A stretch of 64,000 bases of DNA from Angiostrongylus vasorum (Eukaryota > Nematoda > Chromadorea > Rhabditida > Metastrongylidae): NCBI GenBank assembly GCA_018806985.1, contig JADANN010000099.1, positions 5,017,001 to 5,081,000 on the forward strand. The letters are read 5' to 3'. A program made the position numbers and the translations under genes. The stretch's first letter is position 1; each line of letters starts with the position of its first letter. The notes below the pieces were generated by a model that was not told the origin of the DNA, did no database searches, and saw nothing but the letters and a program-made list of their open reading frames with translations. Below, piece after piece: positions 33,400 to 45,099 of the stretch.

Positions 33400-35140
33400 T
33401 ACTACTTGAGTATGTCACTTATTTCCCATCGAAGTAGCGATGAAACCTGGTGTGTACAATGCAGTTCACGTGGAAGTGCCTAAATGGAATTTTCTCTTGA
33501 ACACGGATGGAGAGCTACACGTTTAGGAATCTAAGAAGTAATCAGTGACTGCGTTCCGCAACATAGCAATCGTTTGGCGCCTGTATCTTTGGTTTGCCCT
33601 AACATCATAAGGAGGAAAGTACTTCTTTTAGGAGAATCGAAAATTCTACACGTACCTCGACAGCAAGAAACTTCGTCTTATCAGATCGTTCTAGATTCTG
33701 AATAGGAGTTTTGGGTGATAAATAGGTGTGATCGTTGGCAAAATTCTGGTGGGGTTTCTCGAGGCGAGAGAAGAGATCGATTGTGAAGCCGTGCGTGACA
33801 AATCAGGAAGGGCTTACAATCACGAGGGGCTTCAATTGACACGGAACTCTCCAATCCTTATAAAACCTCTTACATGAACTAGCAATACTGCTATAGAAAT
33901 TACTGTATCCTCCTGAACGTCCCTCAGTTATCGAAAGCAGCTCATGTGACTCGTTATGAAACAATCCTTACTAGTCATTGCGTTATGCTTTTGTGAAACT
34001 TAACCACATTTCCGCTGTAATTTTACTTATAAGGATACAAATTCAGCAGTAGATATTTTAGCTCCAGTATCAAGGATATGCACTATTTTTGGATATGCCG
34101 TGGATCTCCTTCTTTCGAAAGAAACAGAAGCTGCTACTCGAACAATTTGCAAAGGTGTTTTCGTAGTCGTCGGAAATTTTTCACAGCACAGATGATACTT
34201 CAGTATTCAGAACAAGTGATAGTCCGAAGGCATTCTACCCGGGTTGAATGAAGCTTGGGTAACATAGTTCAGCTCAACTACTCCGGTACCCCTTTGGCTC
34301 CATTCGCGCGCAAATGACCGTATACTGCCAACAGCAGCTGGTTGCGGCCGGATGAACTGGGTTTGGGTTGCACTAGTTGAGTTTTCCCAGCCAGGAGCAC
34401 AAGGTGTGGTACGTGCTATTTATTGCAGGGAATCTCTCTTCTCGAATCGTGATCTTCCTCAGAAATTCTTGACGGTACCAGCATAGTAACAGAAACTGGC
34501 AGACCTGCAGGAAGCGGTCACGGCCGGTTAAAGCGTGGAATGTCACGCCACTTCACTGTATGGTAGGTCGTTAAATTTCAGTGGCGGTCGCTGGTGGTAC
34601 AAGCAAAGCCGAGTGTCTTCTTAAACCTACGTCTTCGAGAGTGTGTTTGCGCATAGCCAGAGGTCGTCATCCAAAATATTTTTGCCAGGCCTGAACTACC
34701 GTCCGTATGGCAACACGTGTCGCTGTCTTCGAAACTTGTTGAACCAGCGTACGCCCATCTCTTTACTGGCAATACTTCGATCAAAAAACAAGCTTTAACC
34801 TCATAGGCGGGATCGACATGTCAGTGCGATCCACATGGTTGTAGGGCATTGATAGCTGGCTCTGTCAGTCGTCTATTTTCATTCAATTCTATTTTCCCGT
34901 TAAGTACCTTTCCTTATACGCATTTGCTGTAGAATCTTTAGTAAAACTCATTAATGTGTTCCAAGAGGATACAAATCGGACTACACGTGGAAGAATTCTG
35001 AGCAATGACTCCTGTTGTAACTTCATGTATGACAAGCAAATTAAAAGTAACCAAATATTTCAAGAACTGCCACCAGTTGCACCTGTTGTCGAAAATTCGC
35101 GTATACAGAGTTCTTCAAGAAAAACCGGAGATGTAAGCGT
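33400..35140. other. Long stretch without a supported gene
   Basis: A fairly G-rich piece at 34300-34800 has open frames on the minus strand (for example KEMGVRWFNKF near 34750) that could be an old DNA-transposon fragment, but no catalytic motif is visible. No repeat family of this window is evident before the Penelope scrap at 35150. Confidence 0.3.
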
Positions 35141-35149
35141 TTCGCTAAT

Positions 35150-35245
35150 TCACTGTTTTCTTGATGGGCAAACATGAGGTTGTTATTACAGCATCTACTC
35201 ATTCATTACAGCTGACGTCACAGCGGTGTTGCCTTCTCAACCGTT
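35150..35245 (-). mobile_element. Degraded Penelope-like 3' end
   Basis: GATGGGCAAACATGAGGTTG and ATTACAGCTGACGTCACAGC with GTGTTGCCTTCTCAACC. The core boxes are heavily mutated. Confidence 0.45.
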
Positions 35246-35394
35246 TCTCCGCTCGTGCTCGAAGAGAGCGGTAGATGGAATATGTCGATCGTCCGTTTCA
35301 AAAAATAATGGTGTAATAATATCCATACCATAGCGCATACGTCAACAAGACAGAGACTGATTTTTCACCGAAAGTGGAAAAAGGTAACTTCAAT

Positions 35395-35645
35395 GATGCT
35401 GAGATATTTGCAAAACTCCAGACCGCAGGTGTCTGCGGTGAGAAACGAACGCGCTATTACCCTTTCCGGGGCCTAACGCGTTCACCACCACACCATGCGG
35501 GTCCTTCGTTTCGCCTGTCTCTCAGCTAGTTCTATCGATCTCTGCCATCAGCAATCACCCGTCAACGGGATTGACCTAGGGAGCCGAAATCGGCAATGGA
35601 CCCTAGTTAAGCTGAGATGTAGTTATTATAATCACAACTTTAACT
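35395..35645 (-). repeat. R3 copy, near full length
   Basis: GATGCTGAGATATTTGCAAA, GCGCTATTACCCTTTCCGGG, GTCCTTCGTTTCGCCTGTCT, then CCATCAGCAATCACCCGTCA, GGGAGCCGAAATCGGCAATG and GTTAAGCTGAGATGTAGTTA. Confidence 0.75.
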
Positions 35646-36045
35646 TATTATTCACTGCCTACTCTTTTTAATGGCAAGGCATTTTGCTAAACATAACTTC
35701 AACGATGCTGAGATATTTGCAAAACTCTGGACCGCAGCTGTCTGCGGTAGGGGAACGAATGCGTTATGACCCTTTCCAAGGGCTAACGCGTTCACCGCCA
35801 CGGTACTAATCACTGACGGCACTGATCGATAGAAGTAGCTGAGAGACAGACGAAACGAAGGACTCGCATAGTGTGGTGGTGAACGCGTTAGCGCCCGGAA
35901 AAGGTAATAGCGAGTTCGTTCCCCACCGCAGACAGCTGCGGTCCAGAGTTTTGCAAATATCTCAGCATCATTGCAGTTATGTTTCGCAAAATACCCTGTC
36001 ATCAAAAAAAAAAAGCAGGCAGTAAATAATAAGTTAAAAATGAAA
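35646..36045. repeat. Foldback made of two head-to-head R3 ends
   Basis: AACTTATTATTCACTGCCTA, TTTAATGGCAAGGCATTTTG and GATGCTGAGATATTTGCAAA (left arm, 35646-35830) are mirrored by TTTGCAAATATCTCAGCATC, CGCAAAATACCCTGTCATCA and AGGCAGTAAATAATAAGTTA (right arm, 35880-36045). Each arm carries the tRNA-like part, so transcripts could fold into a long hairpin. Confidence 0.75.
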
Positions 36046-36061
36046 AAAGACAAATTATACC

Positions 36062-36420
36062 AAATAATGGGACGGATAGCACAGTGGCAGTGATGTCCGT
36101 CATCATGAGCATGGTGCTAGTTCGATTCCGCTCCGGGCCAACCAAGTTCTCATCCTTTCAAGAACGGGAAATTGGTACCAGACATGGCCAGGGAAAAAAT
36201 CGCTATCTGCTATCCAATTAACAACACTCCACGACTCGACAAGCACTTTACTACATTCAAGATGAAATAAAAAAAATCATCAAGCAGCAGCCGAAGCCAC
36301 ACGTAGAAGTTGGAAGATCATCGTGGACAATGGATGCGATGAAACGAATTGTATGTGAGAAATGCTGGATCCGCATAGTGGACGTGGAGATGGATCAAAT
36401 AAAACAAAATAATTAAATAA
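36062..36420 (+). repeat. SINE-2 copy, near full length (tRNA-headed)
   Basis: GGATAGCACAGTGGCAGTGA is an A-box-like head and TAGTTCGATTCCG a good B box. The body reads GGGAAATTGGTACCAGACAT and CATTCAAGATGAAATAAAAA, and the end GATCCGCATAGTGGACGTGG, then an A-rich tail (AAATAATTAAATAAAA). This copy best shows the family's two ends. Confidence 0.8.
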
Positions 36421-37254
36421 AAAATAAAAAATATCAAATACTCGCAGAATGATCGATTATATACGCAATAACTGTAAAAAGGTTTGAAATTTTACATTTA
36501 AGAGAAGTAGGAGGGATTCAAAAGTGGTCCAAAAGTTTACCGCAGTGCTCGTCAATCTGTTTTCGAATGAACACGTCTATTCTTTTTCAGCGCATCTTTA
36601 GAGATAGAGAGACTCGGATAACTGCGCAGTGCACATGGATCGCTAACGTCACTGCTTACTCTGCGTTTCTTTTCCACCTTACAAATACCATCTGAATTGT
36701 ATAGCCACAAATAACCCAAACCTCGTCAACATTTTTTACATTGTCACATCACTGTAGTTTTTGAATGCACGGTGCGACGCCTAGCCAGACAACCTTAGTG
36801 TGTCTGGAGAGTTCCCTTTCGACCAGTAGCATCTATGCCTAAGTCTACTTTTTCAAGTCCCTCATTCACTACACATGAATTAGATAGAAGTATATAGAAC
36901 ATTAATGCTAGCTGAATCCATGAATAAAGTTCCAGAAAGGGTAGTTTGTTATGAAAAGGAAGTCTTCTGTTTGAGTAAAATCAGAAATTAACGTAGAAAT
37001 TTGAGAAAGGAAGAACAGTCACCACTGACTACGCTACGTGGTGTTGAGAAACATGTTAATTTCACAAATTCACTACATATTAACTACATATGGAACACTG
37101 ATGTAAATTGTATTTAAGAACAAAGTTTGGGGAAGCAGAATTTGTTACCCAAAAACAACAGTACGAAAATTTCACGAAGTTGCACAGAAGAAGGCATAAC
37201 TTATTAAATTAACGCCTCAATTTAACGCTTGTAACTAAAGCATTCACTGTTTCC

Positions 37255-37360
37255 CCGATAAGCAAACATAAGCTTGTTATTTTACTATTTTTTTCACAAA
37301 GAACTGATGTCTCGGTGGTTTCGCCTTCTGCAGAGCCTGGAAAGGTCTAGTTGACCGCAA
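37255..37360 (-). mobile_element. Penelope-like 3' end fragment
   Basis: The minus strand reads CCAGGCTCTGCAGAAGGCGA, AACCACCGAGACATCAGTTC and then the usual end. The first box is CTGCAGA and the second GAGACATC, so the core is inactivated. Confidence 0.55.
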
Positions 37361-38099
37361 TCTACTCAGCCAAACACCTCTATAACGAAAATAATGGAAA
37401 TAGCAGTTAATAATGGTTAGTAGAAACTCAGTCTTGGGAATTACAGCATGTTGCGTGAGAAGCAACAAAATTCAGCAAATGCACTCTTATCTCTGCAGCG
37501 ACGAATTGCCTTGCACCTGTCGCAGTCGTAATCACGTGTACAATTGTAGGGTGTATCCACGCCCCCCTATAGTAGTTGCATCTACTCGGTCAGGACCAAA
37601 GACTTGAGGTGACTCTGGAGTGAATAAGATGCATTTCGGGATCATCTTTAAAACAGATGCCCCGTATCTACTGGAGATGAACTCAATAGCAGACGTTCAG
37701 ATGTCGGATGGACGGACGGAACAATGTGGCTTGGCGACAACCGCTGTATAAAAATGAGCCAGCAACAAGTTCTGCCTGTAACCGGAAAATCATCAACTCG
37801 CAGTAAAAAAGCTCATGAAAGCGCTGTACAAACGACATGGTTATTTTCGTGTCCATCGAATGTGATCGCTTGAGTCACTAAATGATGAATTGGTCAGAAC
37901 AGGTGATTGAAGCATAAATCTCTAACAGTTCCTGCGTAAGCAGCCGAGTAGTGCGAAGCAATCATTGAAGCTACCAGCTTTTCTTTTTTTTCTTTTGAGA
38001 AATGGATTTCCTAGTGGAACTGAAAGTTACCAAATAAATAGTAGCATGCAAAATAATAAAGTGAAAAATGCGGTTATTACCCTCGCTGGCAGCACTTAG

Positions 38100-39180
38100 G
38101 GTATTTCGATCAGTTTGTTAATACGAAGTACTAGTATGAGGTTCAACTCAATAACAACAATCTACGTGTTCCATCAACGCTAGGCAAAGAGTAATGAAAG
38201 ACTGATGTACTAATTAATCGATAGCAAATATTAGACAAGGGCAGTTGGCCATACAAGCATCGTTTATGGATGAAAACGTAAATCCTGGATAGAAAAAATG
38301 GATAACCACAAGCGAAAACACTAACTTCCAAGTGCATTCATGACGATCTGGCGCGTTCTATTTGTTGAGCTGTGGATACGAAAACAGTTCGTGCAAAACT
38401 TGATTTGATATCAATTCCATAAACCATATGGAGACAATGCTCCAAGCAATTTACCAACTGTGTTAAGGTTACGGACTTCAATTAGGGGTGGTGAATGAGA
38501 GAGGGTAAAGCTATGAAGTCAGTTCTTAGTAGGTTGTTTTTTCGACTGGACTTCGTGGACACCTGACAAAGTGGAGCATTTTTTGAGTAAGAAGGGAGTC
38601 AAAAAACTCATAACATGAGTGCCTTCCTGTGAAGGTGGCTTTCAACAACACGGCTGGTATGTAACGACAATCACTCACCGCTTGCCACGATGGAAAGCTG
38701 CAACAGTCACCTGTCACTGTGTAAACTTCCGACAAAATTCCAAGGAAAGTTATTGGAAGGATCGATCGAGACACATTCACTAGAGCAACAGAATGACTTT
38801 CGTGAATACATCACATATACCGTCGAAGGAAATGTTTCGGCATTTTTTTTATTCTCCCCTAACAGCAACTCCTTTAAACTACCAAGTATTCGCATAAGAA
38901 ATAACTTCTTTTGTGTCCGTCAAAGTATCGAAACCACCATATTTTCCAACTGAATGATTTCTTCTAAACACAAGTGAACCTACGACACGAGAGAGCTACC
39001 TACGGCAATCTTCATACCAAAAACAGTCCTGAATAGAGTTTTACATCAAAAATGTGATATCCTTCACGTTTCTTGAGCGGTCGAAGCTCACTGAGTTGGC
39101 CGTTCTGGTGAGCGACAAAGATGAAAGGAGTTTATTGTTGCTTGGAGGGGAGAGTCAAGGATTGACCGATTTTCTAGGTC
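38100..39180. other. Stretch with one weak minus-strand exon candidate
   Basis: On the minus strand about 38780-38713, after CTCTAG and before GTGACT, an open piece reads ECVSIDPSNNFPWNFVGSLH. It might be an exon between those at 41 kb and 28 kb, but phases cannot be tested. Nothing else is supported here. Confidence 0.25.
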
Positions 39181-39329
39181 ACGCAGGTGGCAAAGTTGAA
39201 ATTTTCCCTTACGATTCGCGTTCGTAAGATGCATGTAAGAAAAATCAGAAAAATCTATGGAAAAATAATAGATTTTAACAAATCTAGCTGGTTAACAAGA
39301 CGAAACCTATTTTTTAAATTCATATTTTT

Positions 39330-39695
39330 TGTAAGACCCGTCTTCACGTCTGTGCGGATCCCAGCACTTCTTACATTCAATTCGTTTCCTCGCATCCAGT
39401 GTCCACGAAGATCTTCCAACTTTTATGTGTGCTGTGGCTACTGCTTGTGGATTTTTCATTTCATCTTGAATGTCGTAGAATGCTGGTCAAGCCGATTCTC
39501 TCTGGAGTCCTGAGATAGCTGGGCTGGAGCGTTCTCAATTAGGTTGCAGAGAGTGACTTTTTTTCCAGACAAATCTGGTACCAGTTTCCCGACCTCGGAA
39601 AGTTGAGGGACTTGACTAGCTCGGACTGGAATCGAAACAGCACCACGCTCGTGATGACCAATATCACTACCACTGTGCTATCCGCCACATAATGA
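39330..39695 (-). repeat. SINE-2 copy
   Basis: CACTGTGCTATCCGCC at the head end (about 39675-39690), AAATCTGGTACCAGTTTCCC in the body and GCGGATCCCAGCACTTCTTA at the tail end, all complementary to the 36.1 kb copy. Confidence 0.7.
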
Positions 39696-40084
39696 AACTT
39701 AACGCTATCATTATAGTTGAAAGTGAAACCCAGTTTGTAACCGAACGCTATCATTATGAAACACCAAAGTACAAACCGATAATACTACTGGTATTGGTCG
39801 ACTTCACAGAAGTAAATCACTACTTCGTTGGAAATTTTACACATTCGTGGAATATCTGAATGAATCTTATCCCTACAGACTGCCAATCGGATGCGCAAGT
39901 GAAGTGCCTCTCGTTTTCACAATACCAAATCTTCTGTCGCGCTCATAATAATAGTATCCAGTCGAACAAATCTGATATTCCTCGAATGTGAGAAAAATTT
40001 AGGTTTTGTAACGGAAAACTAGGATTTTTAAAGCTTCTGCGCTATACTGCAGTCTCCTACTGCCTTATACCCATTGTATGTTTC

Positions 40085-40420
40085 ACAATCACTTCCATGT
40101 TGATATATGGGCAAAACGTGAGGCTTAGATGGGCTTCGAATTCGCGATTATCCTTTCTCGGTGGTCAAGTGCTATCCATCACACCAACACAGGCTCTTGC
40201 TTTGCCTGCCTTTCAGCCAGTGTTTTGCGCTACTATCACCAATTCCCCCGTCAACGGAAGAGGTCATGGGAGACGTAATTACGCTTTGGATTTAAAGCCC
40301 ACCTAAGAAAGAAGAAAGTTCAGAGTTTTGCTCATATCTCACATTCTTGTGGTTGTATTTCACAAAGCACTCTGCTATTAAAAAAAGAATAGGCAGTAAA
40401 TAGAAGTTACAACATTGCAA
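40085..40420. repeat. Diverged R3 subfamily copy
   Basis: GGCTTCGAATTCGCGATTAT, TCACACCAACACAGGCTCTT and CCCCCGTCAACGGAAGAGGT, then GAGTTTTGCTCATATCTCAC, TGTATTTCACAAAGCACTCT and AGAATAGGCAGTAAATAGAA. Same architecture as R3 but clearly older. Confidence 0.55.
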
Positions 40421-40679
40421 GGCCTGAGTAGTTAGGACAGGATTAGAACAATGCCCATCGTTGTGTTAGCAATGTAATATGTGAAAGACCAACCAATGAA
40501 GAAGGCAAATTTATTCATCGTTAACTAGCACTTCATGATTTTATAGCAAATTTTCCTCAGGATTAATTCAAAGGACGGGCACGAATAACATAAATGTCCC
40601 ATAGAATCGGGTTTAACTTTAGACATAGCCCCGACTGAGCCTAGAAGTCTGAGTGACTATCGATTTTCAGAATAAACCG

Positions 40680-40935
40680 ATCGCCACTGAGCATATTGAG
40701 TACTCCAACAAACATCGTTAAGTTTGACTGTATGCATATTTGGCCCATACAATGAATTGCGGTAGCCCGCCAGTGTCACTATTTTAAAAGTCTAAGTCAG
40801 TATTTTTATCATCATCCCCTCCCCAGGTAAGTCTGGTACCAATTTGACGACCCCGGAGGGATGGAGGGTTTGGTGAGCACGGAGGGCGAGTTTGAACTGA
40901 CAACCGATCCACTGCATATAATGATGAAGGTCATC
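40680..40935 (-). repeat. Diverged SINE-1 copy
   Basis: CAACAAACATCGTTAAGTTT, TCTGGTACCAATTTGACGAC and CCCGGAGGGATGGAGGGTTT. The head near 40900 is mostly lost. Confidence 0.55.
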
Positions 40936-41191
40936 TAATCACTAACTCTAACTAACTCGTCATCTCAATTGGATAGACAGTAAGTTACAATACTCCCCCA
41001 TAGAGGTAGACTTCCTCAAAAACAAACTAAAATCTTAAGTAAAAGTTTCCTCCTTCCGATTTAGGTTGATAAAACAGCTGTACAATGTAATCTAAGAACT
41101 TTTACATTTGCGTTTATAATAGTCGGTATGAAAAAGATAACTTCAAAAGTCACCTAGAATGAGCACCTCCTGCTCTTTATAATACACAAAC

Positions 41192-41762
41192 CTGTTCTCG
41201 AAGAGCAGCAATGCGTTCGCAAGAGTAGGCTTCCATGAGTTGTCCCGGATACCGAAGCTGGTGAATATATCGTTTCTCCAGTGAACCGAAACGATCTCGT
41301 GCTATGGGAGAACTAAGCGGCGATATTGCTCCATGATACGAATGACGATTCACAACGGAACCGTCTGAAAACTATGGAACATCAGCAATATCGATTGCGA
41401 GAGCTTCAAATTTTCCATCATACATTCCATCACTTAGGAAGATGCATAATAAACTCTTAGAAAATCTTAAATGAAGTTCCTCAAATCTTAGCTCAACCAT
41501 GCTGAAAATTATTAGAAAAAACGATTTTTTACTTAATGAAACATATAGTAAGGATGGAACAGAACAATGAGCTCTCCATACTAGATTTAACACAGTACTC
41601 ATTCAATAGGTGCTTTTTCGAGAAGTAAAAGTGAAGCGAACCTTCTCTGCAGAAATGCTTCGCGTTCCGCATAATGATATTGGGCCTCTCAGGTAGGCGC
41701 TGCTCATCGCTGGCGGCGACACGATGTGGGGTCGGCGGATCTTTTCCGTCAACTGTCGCCAT
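41192..41762 (-). CDS. First two exons of an unassigned gene
   Basis: Exon 1 is 41762-41642 (ATG, MATVDGKDPPTPHRVAASDE, QRLPERPNIIMRNAKHFCRE) and ends G|GTTCGC. Exon 2 is 41364-41192 (after TTTTCAG; GSVVNRHSYHGAISPLSSPI, then KRYIHQLRYPGQLMEAYSCE, RIAALREQ) and ends CAG|GTTTGT. They join exactly in phase to give 98 residues. The first half is polar and Pro-rich; the second ends in a helical, charged segment. The next exon may be that at 28113, which accepts phase 0. This would make a gene of nearly 19 kb running to 23051, with introns full of repeats; that link is inference. No known family seen. Confidence 0.6.
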
Positions 41763-41969
41763 AATTTGTCCACAACCTCAAAATCGTGGCCAGAAACAGC
41801 GGTGTAGATGGAATAGTAGTGACTAATGCGATGACGGGAATTCGAAATTAGAACTCATGAGCAGGCGAAAAAGAAACAAACAAAGAGAAAACGAAACGTC
41901 ATTCTGGCTAAAAAAGTGCCTTATCAGTTGGATTCGCTCTCGGTTATTGTAGTTCATGATACAAGTACC
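41763..41969. promoter_or_regulatory. Putative divergent promoter
   Basis: Only 207 bp separate the start codon of the minus-strand gene (41762) from that of the plus-strand candidate gene (41970). A possible trans-splice acceptor for the minus gene (ATTTTGAG) lies about 13 bases before its ATG. Confidence 0.4.
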
Positions 41970-44783
41970 ATGAATCGGAAAAGGCCTCAGCCTAATAACT
42001 TGGAAGCAAGCATGATTGCTGATAAAGTAAGGTACTTTGATATTTATATATCCAAAAACTAGTCATACGAGGGAGGTTTTCTATTCACTGGAAACTGCGA
42101 TATTTCTACCTGGACACCCGCAACCGTTATCAATGACTGCAGTTGATACACGATCTCATCATAGAATCTGGCTTATGTGACTGACGTGTTCCATTACAAG
42201 AAAAAACAAGGATGGGTTCAAATGAAACATCAGTGCTACGCAACTCTCGTTCGTAGTCAAAACTGTTTTGTCTATGCTATAGAAAGCAATTTTTTCGGCA
42301 TACTCATGTTTTGCAAAGTATGAATTGAATTAAACTCATAAGTAGCTGAAAAACAACTGCGCTTTTCAGCTGTAACCATACAAACTTCAGCTCATCGTTA
42401 GCCATATTTAGTAAGTTAAAAACCATTTCAGTTTACAAGTTTTTTGGCAGCGTACGACTTCTATTACTCTTAGTTGAATACTTGAATACTTGAATGGCTC
42501 GTCCTCACTGGTTGCGCGGGCTCCAGCATAATCTCCACTTTTCGAAGAATTGCTGGTTAAGCCATTGTGGTTCCCTGGAATTCCGAGGTCAGCCTGGCCA
42601 AAATCTGCCCCAGGTTTTCACCACCAGAGGCAGTCGCAGCCCTTGTGGAGGGAGATTTGCCACCGTGTAACTAGTTTGATGCCAAGACGGTGGTGGACCC
42701 TGGTATTGGTTTACTCTTAGCTGGGCTTCCTGTGAAACGCGGACTCCTATGAATCCCCCGCTGTACATCTCAGTGCGACACCCAAGAACACCTCCCAGCC
42801 ACGATGAGGCAATAAACCGTTAGGAGGTCTATTACTTTACCATCGTGAAATCCTGATTCTCTGGTTGTCGAGAAGAATGTGATGACTAACATACACATAT
42901 TGTTGGTGTTTGCGATAACCACTCTTGTGCTAAAATTTTTGGAAAACGTAGCTTCGTTTCAATTTTTTTGAATATGTGAGCCCTAAACAAACTTAGTACC
43001 GAGATAACTATTCGTTTATTTATCGACCGATGTCAACACATATTCTGCGAGACCCAGAATTCCATTCATTCGACTCTTTATCTGACTTTGATAATTCACA
43101 AAGGATTTTGAGTTACGAGTGAGTTCCGATGTCATTTAAGGATCTTGTATTCTGTATGAATATAAATAAATGTTGCTTGAGTTGATTTAGCTTGAGATAC
43201 TGAGATAGCTCTGCTAGAGAACTCCGATTTTCAACACAGGCAAAGACCAGCATTTGTGCATCGAAGGGAGCTCATCCCAGAAAAACATGGTACGAATTTG
43301 CCGACTACGCAGGGAAAAAAGAGTTAAGTTAGCTCAGGGTGGGTTGTACGAGACGGTATTACCTGTGCTTTGTACGTCATCTCCTACCATTGCGCTATCC
43401 AAATAAGACACATTTTTCGAAAAGAAAATATTTGTACCCTTAGAACGATGGAGTAGTTCTAGAGAGACAAATGGAATGACGCCTAGTTTCCATCGTTACG
43501 AACTTGCTGATTTTTTTGACAGTAAACGATAATTTCTCGATAATTAGAGGACTTAAATTGTTCTAGGGCTTCAAGGATAGGTATAGCATATATTTTGCTA
43601 TTTTTTAAATGTTACTGTGGTCCATCATGTAAAAATACATTGACATCACCATTCCGCAGTGTTTTGCAGCTCATGATGACTCCACTGTGGTATTTATTTC
43701 TGTCCGTGCCACATGATAAGCGTGATTCAGCACAAGGATTGGAACTGAAACAACCAGTCTAATTAAATTATTATAGTAAATTACCAGTCAGGTTACCGCT
43801 CGGTCACCGAAGCATTCCTTCGCCAGCGCCAAACACAACATCTATATTTGATAAGCTATCGAATGACTACAAGAAGTGCAGCGAAAAAGCTCTAAGCAGC
43901 AAAATTAACTACTGAAAAGAAAGTGCTGTTCGGCCAGCTTGTAGTCAAACGTGTGCATCGCATATGATGGCATCCAGTCAGCAACCTGTTAAAAACCGTA
44001 CCCGTCCCATCGTTTTAAACCAATATACTTCCGACGAGCGGCTGGAATGTTTTCTAAGAAAAAGGAAAGGATGTGAATTTCTTGTTAATTGAAGCAAAAG
44101 GAATAAATGAGAAATCGAAAATGGTATCTTCTTTAAGAATCTAAAGAATCTTGGTCAAAGAAAGATCCTATAAAATTTCTAATTCCCTACTGAGCACACA
44201 ACATTCGGATTTCACAGGGTCATCAGAAACAAATACCTTTACGCTGGCAAAACATGAATAAAACTATATGAAAATCAAGGGGACTGGAATCGAAAGCAGC
44301 GTAACTACACATATCCTGAACTGTGTCCAGAATAAACAAACAAAGTGCGGAAGTCTTTTTAGTAGTTGAAAGGCATGGTCAAGTTTTTTCAAAGATTTTT
44401 TTACTCAAAATGATTCATCGATGTGAAATAAAGGGATAACGAGAGTCATTGCAGTGAAACCAATGACTTTACAACAAATTTTTGATCAATTTACTTATCT
44501 GCAAAATAACATTGTTCCTTAGCTGAAGTAACTTCCACCATTACAAGAATACCAATGCCTGAATCTACGCCTCAGATCTGTTCGATAGCTATATTTTCAA
44601 TGGACGTGCGCAGCATGAAGATCATATCATATTGGGATCTTCATTGGAGAATCCACTCTTCGATTCAGGGATGTTCCATCAATATAGAAAAACACAAGCA
44701 TCACAAGCGACCAGCGAATGGAGTGTGCCTGTCGATGGAAATTCCATGCTGAAGGCGTTCGAAATATGCATAACCACAAAGGA
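41970..44783 (+). CDS. Three-exon candidate gene of unknown function
   Basis: Exon 1 41970-42026 reads MNRKRPQPNNLEASMIADK and ends AAA|GTAAGG. Exon 2 43982-44072 follows CCAGTCAG, reads QPVKNRTRPIVLNQYTSDER and LECFLRKRKG, and ends T|GTGAAT. Exon 3 begins at 44576 after CCTCAG and reads LFDSYIFNGRAQHEDHIILG, SSLENPLFDSGMFHQYRKTQ, then WSVPVDGNSMLKAFEICIT. Phases 0 and 1 are respected throughout. Exon 3 runs into a SINE-1 at about 44781, so its true end is unclear. The first exon is basic like a nuclear protein. I recognise no domain. Exon 2 could also be a separate short frame starting at the ATG pair near 43971. Confidence 0.4.
42482..42832 (+). repeat. R4 copy in the first intron of the plus-strand candidate gene
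   Basis: CTTGAATGGCTCGTCCTCAC to GATGAGGCAATAAACCGTTA, with the usual internal blocks and a small deletion near 42735. Confidence 0.8.
43215..43405 (-). repeat. Diverged SINE-2 copy
   Basis: CCTACCATTGCGCTATCCAA at the head end, AACATGGTACGAATTTGCCG in the body. The tail half is missing. Confidence 0.5.
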
Positions 44784-45062
44784 TAAAGGAAAGCTCCCGG
44801 CGTTGATCAATCCCTGAGGGACGCGCCATAAATCCCACCTCATTAGACATCGTTACAGGTGATTGAATGCATATCTTACCTTTACAATGACTCGTGGTGG
44901 CCTACCGATGTATCGCGCCAGGGCTGATATCCTCCCAGGGAAATGTACTAATTTGCCGATCCCAGAGGGATGGAAGGCTTGGTGAGCCTAAGGCGCGTGG
45001 ATCGATCCCATGTGTACTGCAGGATGCCTCTGATCTCTGCGCTACACAAGCCCCTGCACTCA
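44781..45062 (-). repeat. SINE-1 copy
   Basis: AAGGATAAAGGAAAGCTCCC at the tail, GATGTATCGCGCCAGGGCTG in the body and GATCGATCCCATGTGTACTG with a TCTCTGCGCTACACAAGCCC head at the right. Confidence 0.75.
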
Positions 45063-45099
45063 TAAACGATTATAACAGCCATTAAACTGTTTTACTACA

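Noticed and set aside
35652..36053. 133-codon minus-strand frame
   Set aside because: It spans the R3 foldback; mirrored sequence keeps both strands open by chance.
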